The notes beneath the pieces are model-generated. The model was not told the origin of the DNA. It saw nothing but the letters and a program-made list of their open reading frames with translations, and ran no database searches. This document shows, piece by piece, positions 45,887 through 55,721 of a stretch of 64,000 nucleotides of DNA. Positions within the stretch are counted from its first letter, which is position 1, and each line of letters begins with the position of its first letter. Origin of the DNA: Pseudomonas haemolytica. GTDB taxonomy: Bacteria > Pseudomonadota > Gammaproteobacteria > Pseudomonadales > Pseudomonadaceae. Location of the stretch: positions 868,001 through 932,000 of the forward strand of contig NZ_VOIW01000001.1 in NCBI RefSeq assembly GCF_009659625.1, given 5' to 3'. A program made the position numbers and the translations under genes.

Positions 45887-46262
45887 AGATCACCAAAGCT
45901 ATTTTGAAGGGGAATGTGGCTGAATGCCAAAACACATACAGGCCGTGGCTTGTAGCTGAATTTAGGGTGCTTTTGAGGTGTCGCCAAGACGGCTCAGATG
46001 GCGTCTCAGGGCTTACAGCGTGGGTGTTGGCAGATGTATCAGAAGGTGGACTATGCGGCGGGGTGCGCTTGAGTCTGCGCCAGCCTTCAATGCCGAGAGG
46101 TTGGATCAATGACGGGTTGCCCTGATGAACGTCAGGTGCCAGTGGATACGCCGTGTAGGCGTGCCTTAATCCCATCTCTCCTACGTATGTGACAATTAAA
46201 TTAGAGGCCCTACTTATTGCGGCTGCCAGGGAGGCATTGCACCTCCCACGCAAGTGCGCTGC
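45887..46262. other. intergenic stretch in the element with no convincing gene
   Basis: 376 bp. A minus-strand open frame crosses it but ends inside the 147-residue gene, has no ribosome site, and its codon pattern does not look coding. A hairpin-capable repeat, GGGAGG-N7-CCTCCC, lies at 46229-46247 just after the recombinase stop and may help terminate its transcript, though no U-run follows. I see nothing else. Confidence 0.5.
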
Positions 46263-46892
46263 TTATGCTTCTACGGGCACCACTGCCTGCCGAACCCGCT
46301 GCACAGTGTTCGTACTGCACCCCAGCAGGCCCGCGACTTTGCGAATCGACTTACCTTCTTTCAACAGCTCAGTGATGTGCGAGTGCAGCGCCTCGTTAGT
46401 TGCGCGTCCTTTATAGGCGCCACCAGCCTTGGCCTTCTCGATGCCCTGTGCTTGACGGCGGCGGCGATCCTCGTAGTCCTTGCGGGCGACAGCGGCGAGC
46501 ATGTCCAGCAGCATTGCATTCACCGCGCCCAGCATGCGGGTAGTGAAGTCGTCGGCACCTGCACCGGCAGCCATAGCGCCGTGACTTGTTGGTAGGTCCA
46601 GGGCAACCACAAGTACGCCCTTGGCGGTCAACTCGGCGCGTAGGGCTTGCCAGTCCGCCTCGGTTAGTCGTGATAGCCGGTCAACCTGTTCAACCAGCAA
46701 CACGTCACCCGGCTCGCAGTCAGCCAGCAGGCGCATCAGCTCAGGCCGTTGCAGGGTGGCACCGCTCTCATTCTCCGTGTAATAGCTAGCGATGCGTTGG
46801 CCGTGTTGGTCAGCGAATGCCTTGATGTCCGCTCGGGCACGGCTGGCATCTTGCTCATTGGTGGAAGCGCGGAGGTAGGCACGGATCATCAT
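46263..46892 (-). CDS. small serine recombinase (resolvase/invertase)
   Basis: 209 residues. The N-terminal catalytic domain has the nucleophile S10 (YLRASTNEQD) and the conserved DVLLVEQVDRLSR segment. A C-terminal helix-turn-helix follows (KSIRKVAGLLGCSTNTVQRVRQ). Length and layout match the Tn3/Gin-type resolvase-invertase group, which recombine short paired sites. Two adjacent ATGs start it (46892 or 46889). It lies inside the 21-bp direct repeats, which could be its recombination sites or those of the integrase; both are inference. Confidence 0.85.
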   Translation of the reverse strand: MMIRAYLRASTNEQDASRARADIKAFADQHGQRIASYYTENESGATLQRPELMRLLADCEPGDVLLVEQVDRLSRLTEADWQALRAELTAKGVLVVALDLPTSHGAMAAGAGADDFTTRMLGAVNAMLLDMLAAVARKDYEDRRRRQAQGIEKAKAGGAYKGRATNEALHSHITELLKEGKSIRKVAGLLGCSTNTVQRVRQAVVPVEA

Positions 46893-47031
46893 GGCGAAGT
46901 CTCTGTAGCGGTTTAGGTGTAGCGATGATGCGTGTAGCGATTGAAGTGGTCAAGCTGAAATAACGCTACGGACCATTCGACCCGACAAGAGGTAGTGATT
47001 GAGGTATACCTAATTCGCTACATGGTGACGA

Positions 47032-47055
47032 GCGCGGCTAGCCATCTAGCCGCGC
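47032..47055. terminator. perfect 10-bp-arm hairpin after the 44-codon gene
   Basis: GCGCGGCTAG, four bases, then CTAGCCGCGC, a perfect inverted repeat 8 bp past the stop of the small gene. There is no U-run on the minus strand, so it may instead be a transcript-stabilising or protein-binding site. Confidence 0.5.
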
Positions 47056-47063
47056 CACGCGCC

Positions 47064-47198
47064 TTACTTCCTCTTCTTAGGTGGAGGAGACTTAGGCTTG
47101 GGCTTATCAGTTTCTTTCACCGACTCTCTAGGATTGCGCTTCGCTTCACCCTCAGTAATGTATTCCCCAGTCACCGCATCACGATATCTCGTAGGCAT
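47064..47198 (-). CDS. small protein with a TRYRDAVTGEY motif, 44 residues
   Basis: A short gene with an excellent ribosome site: AAGGAG, then six bases, then the ATG at 47198. The product begins MPTRYRDAVTGEYITEGEAK, continues with basic residues, and ends in a proline/lysine tail. Short proteins with the YRDAxTGxY pattern occur on Pseudomonas phages and elements, as far as I recall; their role is not established. A perfect hairpin follows at 47032-47055. The clean signals make it real despite its size. Confidence 0.75.
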   Translation of the reverse strand: MPTRYRDAVTGEYITEGEAKRNPRESVKETDKPKPKSPPPKKRK

Positions 47199-47511
47199 AA
47201 CTACTCCTTGCTAGCTCATCGCCACATTGCGACACCTCTCAAGGTAGTCTATATCGCTGGAGACGCAGTGAACCCCCCGGCGCTTGGAACCACTGGCGTG
47301 CTACAGAGGGCCTACGGGGGAAAGGGACGTGATGGTATCGGAGAGACCCACGCGAATGAGTGACCTAAATTTTAGGTCGTCAGCGATACGAAAGATGGAG
47401 AGTTAAAACAATGTATAATCGGACCGAAGTAAAGTTGCTCGCAAGCTGAAGAGACTATTAAGCTCTTCCGCATTTTGCCCTAGAATTATTTTCGAGAGGT
47501 TACAGCCCACG
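47199..47511. other. intergenic stretch with a 17-bp palindrome and a -10-like box
   Basis: 313 bp. The sequence GACCTAAATTTTAGGTC at 47362-47378 is a perfect inverted repeat with one central base, probably an operator. A TATAAT box at 47414-47419 could serve the plus-strand membrane gene starting at 47512; no clear -35 was found. No gene is credible here; plus-strand open frames crossing it lack ribosome sites. Confidence 0.5.
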
Positions 47512-47943
47512 ATGTCGAGCGAGAACATGTACATCCTTCTGTTGAGCTTGACTTCAAGCCTGCCGATAGGCGTGATAGCAGGGCTTTATTCAGGACTGAT
47601 TATCACTAGGTACTCAAGGTTCACGAGTCTCAGGAGCGAAGCTATTCGTATAGTGCGCACTATAGACTACATGGCCAGTAACAATAACTTAGTCATAACG
47701 CGTACTGAAGAACTACCCAAATTATTTTTAATCGTTAGTGACTTGCTATCTCTAAAACATCGTAAGGCTGCGGAAACTCTTTCTACGTTAAACGCGGCAA
47801 TCTTGGAGAGCAACGCTTTAGCGGAACGAGGACAGATTACATCCGGCGTATACGACCAACGCTATCTTCATTGGCAAAAGATGATTCGGGAAATGTCCCC
47901 CAACAAGGCGATTATCTTCTCAATCAAATCCTGGCATCTATAG
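47512..47943 (+). CDS. uncharacterised membrane protein of AT-rich composition, 143 residues
   Basis: Residues 7-33 (ILLLSLTSSLPIGVIAGLYSGLI then TRYSRF) form one membrane segment. A cytoplasmic helical tail of about 105 residues follows, with a leucine-rich middle (LPKLFLIVSDLLSLKHRKAAETL). There is no signal-peptide cleavage site and no known domain. Base composition is clearly AT-richer than the rest of the element, so it is probably cargo of separate origin. The only plus-strand gene at this end, it lies next to the right border and could be an accessory or defence-type gene; nothing in the sequence proves that. Confidence 0.6.
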   Translation: MSSENMYILLLSLTSSLPIGVIAGLYSGLIITRYSRFTSLRSEAIRIVRTIDYMASNNNLVITRTEELPKLFLIVSDLLSLKHRKAAETLSTLNAAILESNALAERGQITSGVYDQRYLHWQKMIREMSPNKAIIFSIKSWHL

Positions 47944-47985
47944 CACTCTAGGTATGGGTGGCTTATCACCAAACGGCAGTGAAAT

Positions 47986-48018
47986 GGGGCACACGCCCGC
48001 TGCGCCCGGTGTGCCCAT
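47986..48018. repeat. inverted repeat near the right border of the element
   Basis: GGGCACAC at 47987-47994 and GTGTGCCC at 48009-48016 are perfect reverse complements with a 14-base centre. It lies just before the second 21-bp repeat and the border core, where recombinase or accessory-protein binding is expected. Confidence 0.45.
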
Positions 48019-48034
48019 TTGAACGGATCACCGC

Positions 48035-48055
48035 CGAAGTGCCCGTATTCATTGG
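48035..48055. repeat. 21-bp direct repeat, copy 2
   Basis: Identical to 45345-45365 over 21 bases. It lies 22 bp before the presumed right attachment core. Confidence 0.7.
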
Positions 48056-48121
48056 TCCACGCCGAAATCCCTTGTCCAGTCTCTGAATGGCCGGTCACTT
48101 CCCGTTGACCAGTGCAGTACA

Positions 48122-48145
48122 TGTGGGAGCAAGCCCCCTCCCACA
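48122..48145. repeat. short REP-type palindrome
   Basis: TGTGGGAG, a short centre containing CAAGCCCC, then CTCCCACA, followed by a run of T. It sits between the element's right border and the stop of the DUF748 gene. Confidence 0.65.
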
Positions 48146-48149
48146 TTTT

Positions 48150-49226
48150 TTAATCTGCGCTGGGCTTGGGTTGTTCGTACCTTGCATTAAAGGCCTGGAT
48201 GAAGCCATTGCGCAGAATCGCCAAAAACGCGGAGAACGCGCTGATATCTTGCTGATGCACACTGCCACTGAGTTCCACGCGGGTCGCAAACTGGTTTTTG
48301 TTCTGGTTTTTCAGCACGGTCTCGCTGGCACCGACCACCGCTTCCCAGATCGAGCGGAAGATATTTTTATCTTTATTTTCAACGTCCTGCTGCCAGTCGA
48401 AGACTTCCACGTCACGCAGCAGCGGTTTGATGTAACCGCGCAATTGGCCTTTTTCAGCCTGGGCTTCGATCACCACATCGCCGGTGCCGGCCTTGAAGTC
48501 GAACTTGCCATAGGCAGAGGCGAAATCATTCATGCGTTTGAGCTGCAAGTCTTTGGCACGGAAGCGGAATTCGAAGTCCTCGAAATTGCTCAGCGGATCA
48601 AAGGTCGCGGTGGCCTCCAGCGGTGCCTGCCCCTGCAGCAGGGCTTTGCCTTCAAAGCTGGCGTCGCGCTTGCCTTTGACATCGACCACGTTGGTCAGGT
48701 TGTAGAGGCTGGCGTTGACGGAGGTCGCCTTGATATTGACCGGCGGCTTGGAGCTGAAGTTGTGGAACGCGATCTTGCCGTCCTGGATACGTACTTCGTT
48801 CAGGGTGATCGGCAGCAGCTTGCTCAACTGGGCCCGCCAGTCGGTGCCCTTACCAGTCTGGGAGGCCTGTTTGTTGGCGCCGCCGTCGACGAAGTTCAGT
48901 TCGGGCTGGATGAATTGCACCTCGGCCACCACCGCATGGTCGTACCACAGCGAGTGCCAGCTTACCGACAGGTCGATCAGCGGCGCCTTGACGAACGGTA
49001 CCGGCACTTTGCCGTCCACCTTGACGATCTGCAGGCCATTGATCTTATAGGCGCCGCGCCACAGGGCCAGGTCCACGTCCGTGACTTGGCCACGGTAGTC
49101 GCCCATGTCGGCGAGCTTGTCATTGAGGTAGTTACGCACCAGGTAGGGCAGGGCCAGATCCAGGGCAACCAGCAGCACCACCAGCCCGGCGATGGTCCAT
49201 AACGGCCAACTGTAACGACGTTTCAT
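48150..49226 (-). CDS. DUF748/AsmA-like inner-membrane-anchored protein
   Basis: 358 residues with an N-terminal membrane anchor (SWPLWTIAGLVVLLVALDLAL). A large periplasmic beta-rich region follows, typical of the DUF748/AsmA-like group linked to outer-membrane and lipid homeostasis. I used the ATG at 49226, preceded by AAGGAGG; the in-frame extension upstream to 49382 overlaps cysK and has no site. It is divergent from cysK. The element border is about 60 bp past its 3' end. Confidence 0.8.
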   Translation of the reverse strand: MKRRYSWPLWTIAGLVVLLVALDLALPYLVRNYLNDKLADMGDYRGQVTDVDLALWRGAYKINGLQIVKVDGKVPVPFVKAPLIDLSVSWHSLWYDHAVVAEVQFIQPELNFVDGGANKQASQTGKGTDWRAQLSKLLPITLNEVRIQDGKIAFHNFSSKPPVNIKATSVNASLYNLTNVVDVKGKRDASFEGKALLQGQAPLEATATFDPLSNFEDFEFRFRAKDLQLKRMNDFASAYGKFDFKAGTGDVVIEAQAEKGQLRGYIKPLLRDVEVFDWQQDVENKDKNIFRSIWEAVVGASETVLKNQNKNQFATRVELSGSVHQQDISAFSAFLAILRNGFIQAFNARYEQPKPSAD

Positions 49227-49352
49227 GGGGCAGTCCTCCTTGCTTGTAGGAAATTGACTGTTCTGATGAACGCAACGTTCCACTGTCTGGACGCCTAGGA
49301 GTACGAGGCATACCCTTGGGGCCTTTCCAAAAGCCTCGAAATAGGATCCGTC

Positions 49353-50327
<975 letters not shown>

Positions 50328-50334
50328 CGTACTG

Positions 50335-50360
50335 TGGCGAGGGAGCAAGCTCCCTCGCCA
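50335..50360. repeat. perfect 12-bp-arm hairpin after cysK
   Basis: TGGCGAGGGAGC, AA, GCTCCCTCGCCA. A REP-type palindrome variant eight bases after the cysK stop, likely ending its transcript or stabilising it; no U-run is present. Confidence 0.7.
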
Positions 50361-50497
50361 TAAGAGTTGATGTAGGTCAGCCAGATGGCGTAGGCCTTCT
50401 GCATAATGCTCCAAGTGTTTATCATGGCCGGCTGTTACGTCTGGTTTCCCGTCGACGGAAGTTTGCCGGCCAGGCGCTTATTTCCAGGAGTTGCTGC

Positions 50498-51436
50498 ATG
50501 ACCTTTTCTTTGGCCGCCAAACTGTCGGTGTTGCTGCTGTTTATCGGCAGCACCCTGTATGTGCACCTGCGTGGCAAGGCCCGTTTGCCGATGCTGCGCC
50601 AGTTCGTCAACCATTCGGCGCTGTTCGCCCCTTATAACGCCTTGATGTACCTGTTCTCCGCGGTACCGTCCAAGCCGTACCTGGACCGCAGCAAGTTCCC
50701 GGAACTGGACGTGCTCAAGGACAACTGGGAAGTGATCCGCGAAGAGGCCATGCACCTGTTCGACGAGGGTTACATCCGCGCTGCCGAAAAGAACAACGAC
50801 GCCGGCTTCGGTTCGTTCTTCAAGAAAGGCTGGAAGCGCTTCTACCTCAAGTGGTACGACAAGCCGCTGCCATCGGCCGAGGCCCTGTGCCCCAAGACCG
50901 TGGCCCTGGTGAGCAGCATCCCTAACGTCAAGGGCGCGATGTTCGCGCTGTTGCCGGGCGGCAGCCACCTCAACCCGCACCGCGATCCGTTTGCCGGTTC
51001 CCTGCGTTATCACCTGGGGCTGTCTACGCCGAACTCCGACGACTGCCGTATCTTCGTCGACGGCCAGGTCTACGCCTGGCGCGACGGTGAAGACGTGATG
51101 TTCGACGAAACCTACGTGCATTGGGTGAAGAACGAAACCGAGCACACCCGTGTGATCCTGTTCTGCGACATCGAGCGCCCGTTGAGCAACCGCGTGATGA
51201 CCCGTATCAACCGCTGGGTCAGCAAGCAACTGGGCCGCGCTACGGCACCGCAGAACCTTGACGACGAACGCGTGGGCGGCATCAACCAAGCGTATGCCTG
51301 GAGCAAGACCTTCAGCGACAAGTTCAGTGGCAAGGTCAAGCAGTGGAAGCGCAAGCATCCCAAGGCTTACCGCATTGCGCGGCCGGTGCTGGCGGTAGTC
51401 GTCTTGGTACTGCTGTGGAAGTGGTTGTTCGGCTGA
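50498..51436 (+). CDS. lpxO: LpxO-type lipid A hydroxylase
   Basis: 312 residues with an N-terminal membrane segment (LSVLLLFIGSTLYVHL). The 2-oxoglutarate/Fe(II) core of the aspartyl/asparaginyl hydroxylase family is present: H161-x-D163 in SHLNPHRDPFAG and H208 in ETYVHWVKN. A second membrane segment is at the C-terminus (VLAVVVLVLLWKWLF). This layout matches LpxO, which hydroxylates a secondary acyl chain of lipid A at the inner membrane. SD AGGAG precedes the ATG. A complete REPIN follows. Confidence 0.85.
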   Translation: MTFSLAAKLSVLLLFIGSTLYVHLRGKARLPMLRQFVNHSALFAPYNALMYLFSAVPSKPYLDRSKFPELDVLKDNWEVIREEAMHLFDEGYIRAAEKNNDAGFGSFFKKGWKRFYLKWYDKPLPSAEALCPKTVALVSSIPNVKGAMFALLPGGSHLNPHRDPFAGSLRYHLGLSTPNSDDCRIFVDGQVYAWRDGEDVMFDETYVHWVKNETEHTRVILFCDIERPLSNRVMTRINRWVSKQLGRATAPQNLDDERVGGINQAYAWSKTFSDKFSGKVKQWKRKHPKAYRIARPVLAVVVLVLLWKWLFG

Positions 51437-51455
51437 TTTGAAATGCGGTCAAAAC

Positions 51456-51544
51456 TGTGGGAGGGGGCTTGCTCCCGATGGCGGTGTGTCAGGTTGAACA
51501 TCTTTACCTGATCCACCGCCATCGGGAGCAAGCCCCCTCCCACA
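51456..51544. repeat. complete REPIN with 31-bp perfect arms
   Basis: Left arm 51456-51486 (starting TGTGGGAGGGGGCTTGC) and right arm 51514-51544 are perfect reverse complements, with 27 bp between them. It sits between lpxO and the 3' end of acnA. Confidence 0.9.
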
Positions 51545-51562
51545 TTGGTTTTGCAGTGTTGC

Positions 51563-54304
51563 TTATGACGCGATCAGTTGGCGCAGCACATAGTGCAGAA
51601 TCCCGCCCGCCTTGAAGTATTCCACTTCATTCAAAGTATCAATCCGGCACAGCACCTCAACCTTCTCGCTGCTGCCATCTTCGCGGGTAATCACCAGCGT
51701 CAGGTTCATCCGCGGTTCGATCTCGGCATCGGTCAGCCCGAGGATATCGATCTTCTCCTTACCGGTGAGCTTGAGCGTCTTGCGGTTCTGGTCCAGCTTG
51801 AACTGCAGCGGCAACACGCCCATGCCCACCAGGTTGGAGCGGTGGATACGCTCGAAACTCTCGGCGATCACTGCCTTGACCCCCAGCAGGTTGGTGCCCT
51901 TGGCCGCCCAGTCGCGGCTGGAGCCGGTGCCGTATTCCTGGCCGGCGACTACCACTAGCGGCGTGCCTGAAGCCTGATACTTCATCGATGCATCGTAGAT
52001 CGCCATCTTCTCGCCGGTGGGGATATACAGCGTGTTGCCGCCTTCCTCGCCGCCGAGCATTTCATTGCGGATACGGATATTGGCGAAGGTGCCGCGCATC
52101 ATCACTTCATGGTTGCCCCGGCGCGAGCCGTAGGAGTTGAAGTCACGCGGCTCTACGCCCTGCTCGCGCAGGTAGCGCCCGGCCGGGCTGTCGGTCTTGA
52201 TATTGCCGGCAGGGGAGATGTGGTCGGTGGTCACCGAATCCCCCAGCAGGGCCAGCACGTTGGCGCCGTTGACGTCCTTGATCACCGGCAGCGGGCCGGA
52301 AATGTCGTCGAAGAACGGTGGGTGCTGAATATAGGTGGAGTCCTTCTGCCACACGTAAGTCGCGGCCTGCGGCACTTCGATCGCCTGCCACTGCTCGTCA
52401 CCGGCAAACACCTCGGCGTATTCCTTGTGGAACATGCTGGTGCTGACCTGCGCCACCGCGTCGGCGATTTCCTGGCTGCTGGGCCAGATGTCCTTCAGGT
52501 ACACCGGCTTGCCGTGCTGGTCGTTGCCCAGCGGCTCGCTGCTGATGTCGATGCGCACGGTGCCGGCCAACGCGTAAGCGACGACTAGGGGCGGCGAAGC
52601 CAGCCAGTTGGTTTTCACCAGTGGGTGCACGCGGCCTTCGAAGTTGCGGTTACCCGACAGCACCGAGGCCACGGCGAGGTCGGCCTTCTGGATGGCTTTT
52701 TCGATAGGTTCGGGCAACGGCCCGGAGTTACCGATACAGGTGGTGCAGCCATAGCCCACCAGGTCGAAGCCGAGCTTGTCCAGGTACTGGGTGAGGCCCG
52801 CGGCTTTGTAATAGTCGGTGACCACCTTGGAGCCTGGAGCCAGGGAGGTTTTCACCCACGGCTTGCGGGTCAGGCCTTTTTCCACGGCTTTTTTCGCCAC
52901 CAGCCCGGCAGCCATCATCACGCTGGGGTTGGAGGTATTGGTGCAGGAAGTAATCGCGGCGATCACCACGGCGCCGTTTTTCAGGCGGTAGGTTTGGCCG
53001 TCGTACTCATAGTCCGTTTCACCGACCAGATCGGCATTGCCCACGGCGACACCGCCACCGCCTTCGCTTTCCAGGCGTCCCTCTTCCTTGCTGGTGGGTT
53101 TGAATTGCAGGTCGAGGAAGTCACTGAACGCTTGGCCGACATTCGGCAGGGATACACGGTCTTGCGGGCGTTTGGGCCCGGCGAGGCTGGCTTCGACGCT
53201 GCCCATGTCCAGGGCCAGGGTGTCGGTGAACACAGGCTCCTGGCCGGCGTTGCGCCACAGGCCCTGGGCCTTGGTGTAGGCCTCCACCAGTTTGACCGTT
53301 TCCGCCGGGCGGCCGGACAGGCGCAGGTAGTCCAGGGTCACCTCATCTACCGGGAAAAAACCGCAGGTGGCGCCGTACTCCGGGGCCATGTTGGCGATGG
53401 TGGCGCGGTCGGCCAGTGGCAGATCGGCGAGGCCGTCGCCATAGAACTCGACGAATTTACCCACCACGCCTTTCTTGCGCAGCATTTGCGTGACGGTCAG
53501 CACCAGGTCGGTGGCGGTGATGCCTTCCTTGAGTTTGCCGGTGAGCTTGAAGCCGATCACTTCCGGGATCAGCATCGACACGGGCTGGCCGAGCATTGCC
53601 GCTTCGGCTTCGATGCCGCCTACGCCCCAGCCAAGTACGCCGAGGCCGTTGATCATGGTGGTGTGGGAGTCGGTGCCGACCAGGGTGTCGGGGAAGGCAT
53701 AGGTGCGGCCGTCTTCATCCTTGGTCCACACCGTTCGGCCCAGGTATTCGAGGTTGACCTGATGGCAGATGCCGGTGCCCGGCGGTACCACGCTGAAGTT
53801 GTCGAAGGCGCTCTGGCCCCAGCGCAGGAAGGCGTAACGTTCGCCGTTGCGCTGCATCTCGATGTCGACGTTCTGCTCAAAGGCGCTGGTGGTGCCGAAC
53901 TTGTCGACCATTACCGAGTGGTCGATCACCAGGTCCACCGGCGACAGCGGGTTGATGCGCTGCGGGTCACCGCCGGCCTTGGCCATGGCGGCGCGCATGG
54001 CGGCCAGGTCGACCACGGCGGGCACCCCGGTAAAGTCCTGCATCAGCACGCGGGCGGGGCGATACTGGATCTCGCGGTCAGACTGGCGCTCTTTGAGCCA
54101 GGCGGCGATGGCCTTGAGGTCGGTGCCGGTGACGGTCTTGTCATCTTCCCAGCGCAGCAGGTTTTCCAGCAGCACCTTGAGGGACATCGGCAACTTATCC
54201 AGGTCGCCCAGGCTCTTGGCGGCTTCGGGCAAGCTGAAGTAGTGGTAGGTCTTACTGTCTATTTCCAGGGTTTTAAGGGTTCTCAGGCTATCAAGGGATG
54301 ACAT
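51563..54304 (-). CDS. acnA: aconitate hydratase A
   Basis: 913 residues, the usual length for Pseudomonas AcnA. The three [4Fe-4S] cysteines are in [12 protein letters not shown] and [14 protein letters not shown]. The swivel domain lies at the C-terminus ([16 protein letters not shown]). It interconverts citrate and isocitrate in the cytosol; family members can also bind RNA when apo. I used the ATG at 54304 with AAGGAGT upstream; an ATG at 54328 has no site. It is divergent from rlmM. A REPIN lies just past its 3' end. Confidence 0.95.
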   Translation of the reverse strand: MSSLDSLRTLKTLEIDSKTYHYFSLPEAAKSLGDLDKLPMSLKVLLENLLRWEDDKTVTGTDLKAIAAWLKERQSDREIQYRPARVLMQDFTGVPAVVDLAAMRAAMAKAGGDPQRINPLSPVDLVIDHSVMVDKFGTTSAFEQNVDIEMQRNGERYAFLRWGQSAFDNFSVVPPGTGICHQVNLEYLGRTVWTKDEDGRTYAFPDTLVGTDSHTTMINGLGVLGWGVGGIEAEAAMLGQPVSMLIPEVIGFKLTGKLKEGITATDLVLTVTQMLRKKGVVGKFVEFYGDGLADLPLADRATIANMAPEYGATCGFFPVDEVTLDYLRLSGRPAETVKLVEAYTKAQGLWRNAGQEPVFTDTLALDMGSVEASLAGPKRPQDRVSLPNVGQAFSDFLDLQFKPTSKEEGRLESEGGGGVAVGNADLVGETDYEYDGQTYRLKNGAVVIAAITSCTNTSNPSVMMAAGLVAKKAVEKGLTRKPWVKTSLAPGSKVVTDYYKAAGLTQYLDKLGFDLVGYGCTTCIGNSGPLPEPIEKAIQKADLAVASVLSGNRNFEGRVHPLVKTNWLASPPLVVAYALAGTVRIDISSEPLGNDQHGKPVYLKDIWPSSQEIADAVAQVSTSMFHKEYAEVFAGDEQWQAIEVPQAATYVWQKDSTYIQHPPFFDDISGPLPVIKDVNGANVLALLGDSVTTDHISPAGNIKTDSPAGRYLREQGVEPRDFNSYGSRRGNHEVMMRGTFANIRIRNEMLGGEEGGNTLYIPTGEKMAIYDASMKYQASGTPLVVVAGQEYGTGSSRDWAAKGTNLLGVKAVIAESFERIHRSNLVGMGVLPLQFKLDQNRKTLKLTGKEKIDILGLTDAEIEPRMNLTLVITREDGSSEKVEVLCRIDTLNEVEYFKAGGILHYVLRQLIAS

Positions 54305-54500
54305 TACATGACTCCTTATGGTCCGCACGGCTACGGACCTGACGGGACGAACAGAGCTATCACGTTAGCGCTGTTTTCAATAGCAAGCTAATAACTGGAC
54401 TCTATCGCCGAGCCCAAGGTTCCGAACTCGGCTATCATGCGCGCGTTTTCATGACAGGCATTGCGATAGCGCAAGGTCAGTTGATTCACCAGGAGAGTTG

Positions 54501-55577
54501 ATGAACACCCTTTTTATGCACTGCCGCCCGGGTTTTGAAGGCGAAGTCTGTTCCGAGATCGCGGAACACGCCGCGCGCCTGAACGTTTCCGGCTACGCCA
54601 AGGCCAAGACCGGCAGCGCCTGCGCCGAATTTGTCTGCACCGAAGAAGACGGCGCCCAGCGCCTGATGCACGGCCAGCGCTTTGCCGAGCTGATCTTCCC
54701 AAGGCAGTGGGCGCGCGGGGTATTTATCGACCTGCCGGAAACCGACCGCATCAGCGTGATCCTCGCCCACCTGCGTGAATTCCCGGTGTGCGGCAGCCTG
54801 TGGCTGGAGATGGTCGACACCAACGACGGCAAGGAACTGTCGAATTTCTGCAAGAAATTCGAAGTGCACCTGCGCAAAGCGTTGCTCAACGCTGGCAAGC
54901 TGGTGGACGACCCGAGCAAGCCGCGGCTGCTGCTGACCTTCAAGAGCGGCCGCGAAGTGTTCATGGGCCTGGCCGAGTCGAACAACTCGGCAATGTGGCC
55001 GATGGGCATCCCGCGCCTGAAGTTCCCGCGTGACGCGCCCAGCCGCTCGACCCTGAAGCTGGAAGAGGCCTGGCATCACTTCATCCCCCGTGACCAGTGG
55101 GACGAGCGCCTGCACGGCGACATGACTGGCGTCGACCTCGGTGCTGCGCCGGGCGGCTGGACCTGGCAACTGGTCAACCGTGGCATGCTGGTGACCGCCA
55201 TCGACAACGGCCCTATGGCTGAAAGCCTGATGGACACCGGCCTGGTGCAGCACTTGATGGCCGACGGCTTCACCTTCGTGCCCAAGCAACCGGTGGACTG
55301 GATGGTCTGCGACATCGTCGAGAAGCCCGCGCGCAACGCGGCGTTGCTGGAAACCTGGATCGGCGAGGGGCATTGCCGCGAGGCGGTGGTCAACCTGAAG
55401 CTGCCGATGAAACAGCGTTACGCCGAGGTGAAGCGCCTGCTGGAGCGGATCGAGGACGGTTTCAAGGAGCGCGGCATTCGCGTGGAAATCGGCTGCAAGC
55501 AGCTGTACCACGACCGTGAAGAAGTGACCTGCCACTTGCGTCGGCTGGTGGATGTGAAGAAATCTAAAGGCCGATGA
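54501..55577 (+). CDS. rlmM: 23S rRNA C2498 2'-O-methyltransferase
   Basis: 358 residues. The N-terminal part is the RlmM-specific THUMP-like region (NTLFMHCRPGFEGEVC). The methyltransferase core has GVDLGAAPGGWTWQL (SAM motif) and a catalytic KPMKQ-type lysine region (VNLKLPMKQRY). It methylates the ribose of C2498 in 23S rRNA. AGGAG precedes the ATG at 54501. It is divergent from acnA across 196 bp; a REPIN with an interrupted right arm follows the stop. Confidence 0.92.
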   Translation: MNTLFMHCRPGFEGEVCSEIAEHAARLNVSGYAKAKTGSACAEFVCTEEDGAQRLMHGQRFAELIFPRQWARGVFIDLPETDRISVILAHLREFPVCGSLWLEMVDTNDGKELSNFCKKFEVHLRKALLNAGKLVDDPSKPRLLLTFKSGREVFMGLAESNNSAMWPMGIPRLKFPRDAPSRSTLKLEEAWHHFIPRDQWDERLHGDMTGVDLGAAPGGWTWQLVNRGMLVTAIDNGPMAESLMDTGLVQHLMADGFTFVPKQPVDWMVCDIVEKPARNAALLETWIGEGHCREAVVNLKLPMKQRYAEVKRLLERIEDGFKERGIRVEIGCKQLYHDREEVTCHLRRLVDVKKSKGR

Positions 55578-55584
55578 GACCGAA

Positions 55585-55689
55585 TGTGGGAGCGGGCTTG
55601 CTCGCGAAAGCGGTATAACAGTCGAAATTTATGGTAAATGTGCCCGCGTCTTCGCGAGCAAGTCGAATCGTCGCACCGCCGCTCCCACA
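55585..55689. repeat. REPIN with an interrupted right arm
   Basis: Left arm TGTGGGAGCGGGCTTGCTCG from 55585; right arm ends CGCTCCCACA at 55689, with an inserted segment (about 55660-55676) splitting the match. It sits between rlmM and tusA, its right end 32 bp before the tusA start. Confidence 0.8.
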
Positions 55690-55721
55690 TTTTTGAGCGG
55701 AGCCAGTTTCAGGAGTGAAGT

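Larger units (their letters stand above)
40575..48086. mobile_element. integrative element of about 7.5 kb, between moxR and the DUF748 gene
   Basis: Bounded by a 10-bp direct repeat, CAGTCTCTGA, at 40575-40584 and 48077-48086. Similar flanks follow (CCGG in both, then TACACTTC versus TCACTTCC), consistent with attL and attR. Inside: a plus-strand tyrosine integrase at the left end, a block of minus-strand unrecognised genes, a serine recombinase, a 44-codon gene and an AT-rich membrane-protein gene. No tRNA is present at either edge. The repeat is short, so the borders are approximate. Confidence 0.55.

Noticed and set aside
45771..46253. 160-codon minus-strand frame overlapping the 147-residue element gene
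   Set aside because: No ribosome site, proline- and serine-rich nonsense-like sequence, and it overlaps a better frame.
46995..47363. 122-codon plus-strand frame
   Set aside because: It runs antisense to the 44-codon gene, whose ribosome site is excellent, and lacks a site of its own.
47064..47943. Toxin-antitoxin pair made of the 44-codon gene and the membrane gene
   Set aside because: They are on opposite strands, over 300 bp apart, with separate signals.
52625..54301. 558-codon plus-strand open frame opposite acnA
   Set aside because: Antisense shadow of a highly conserved gene; composition is that of reversed codons and no start signals are present.
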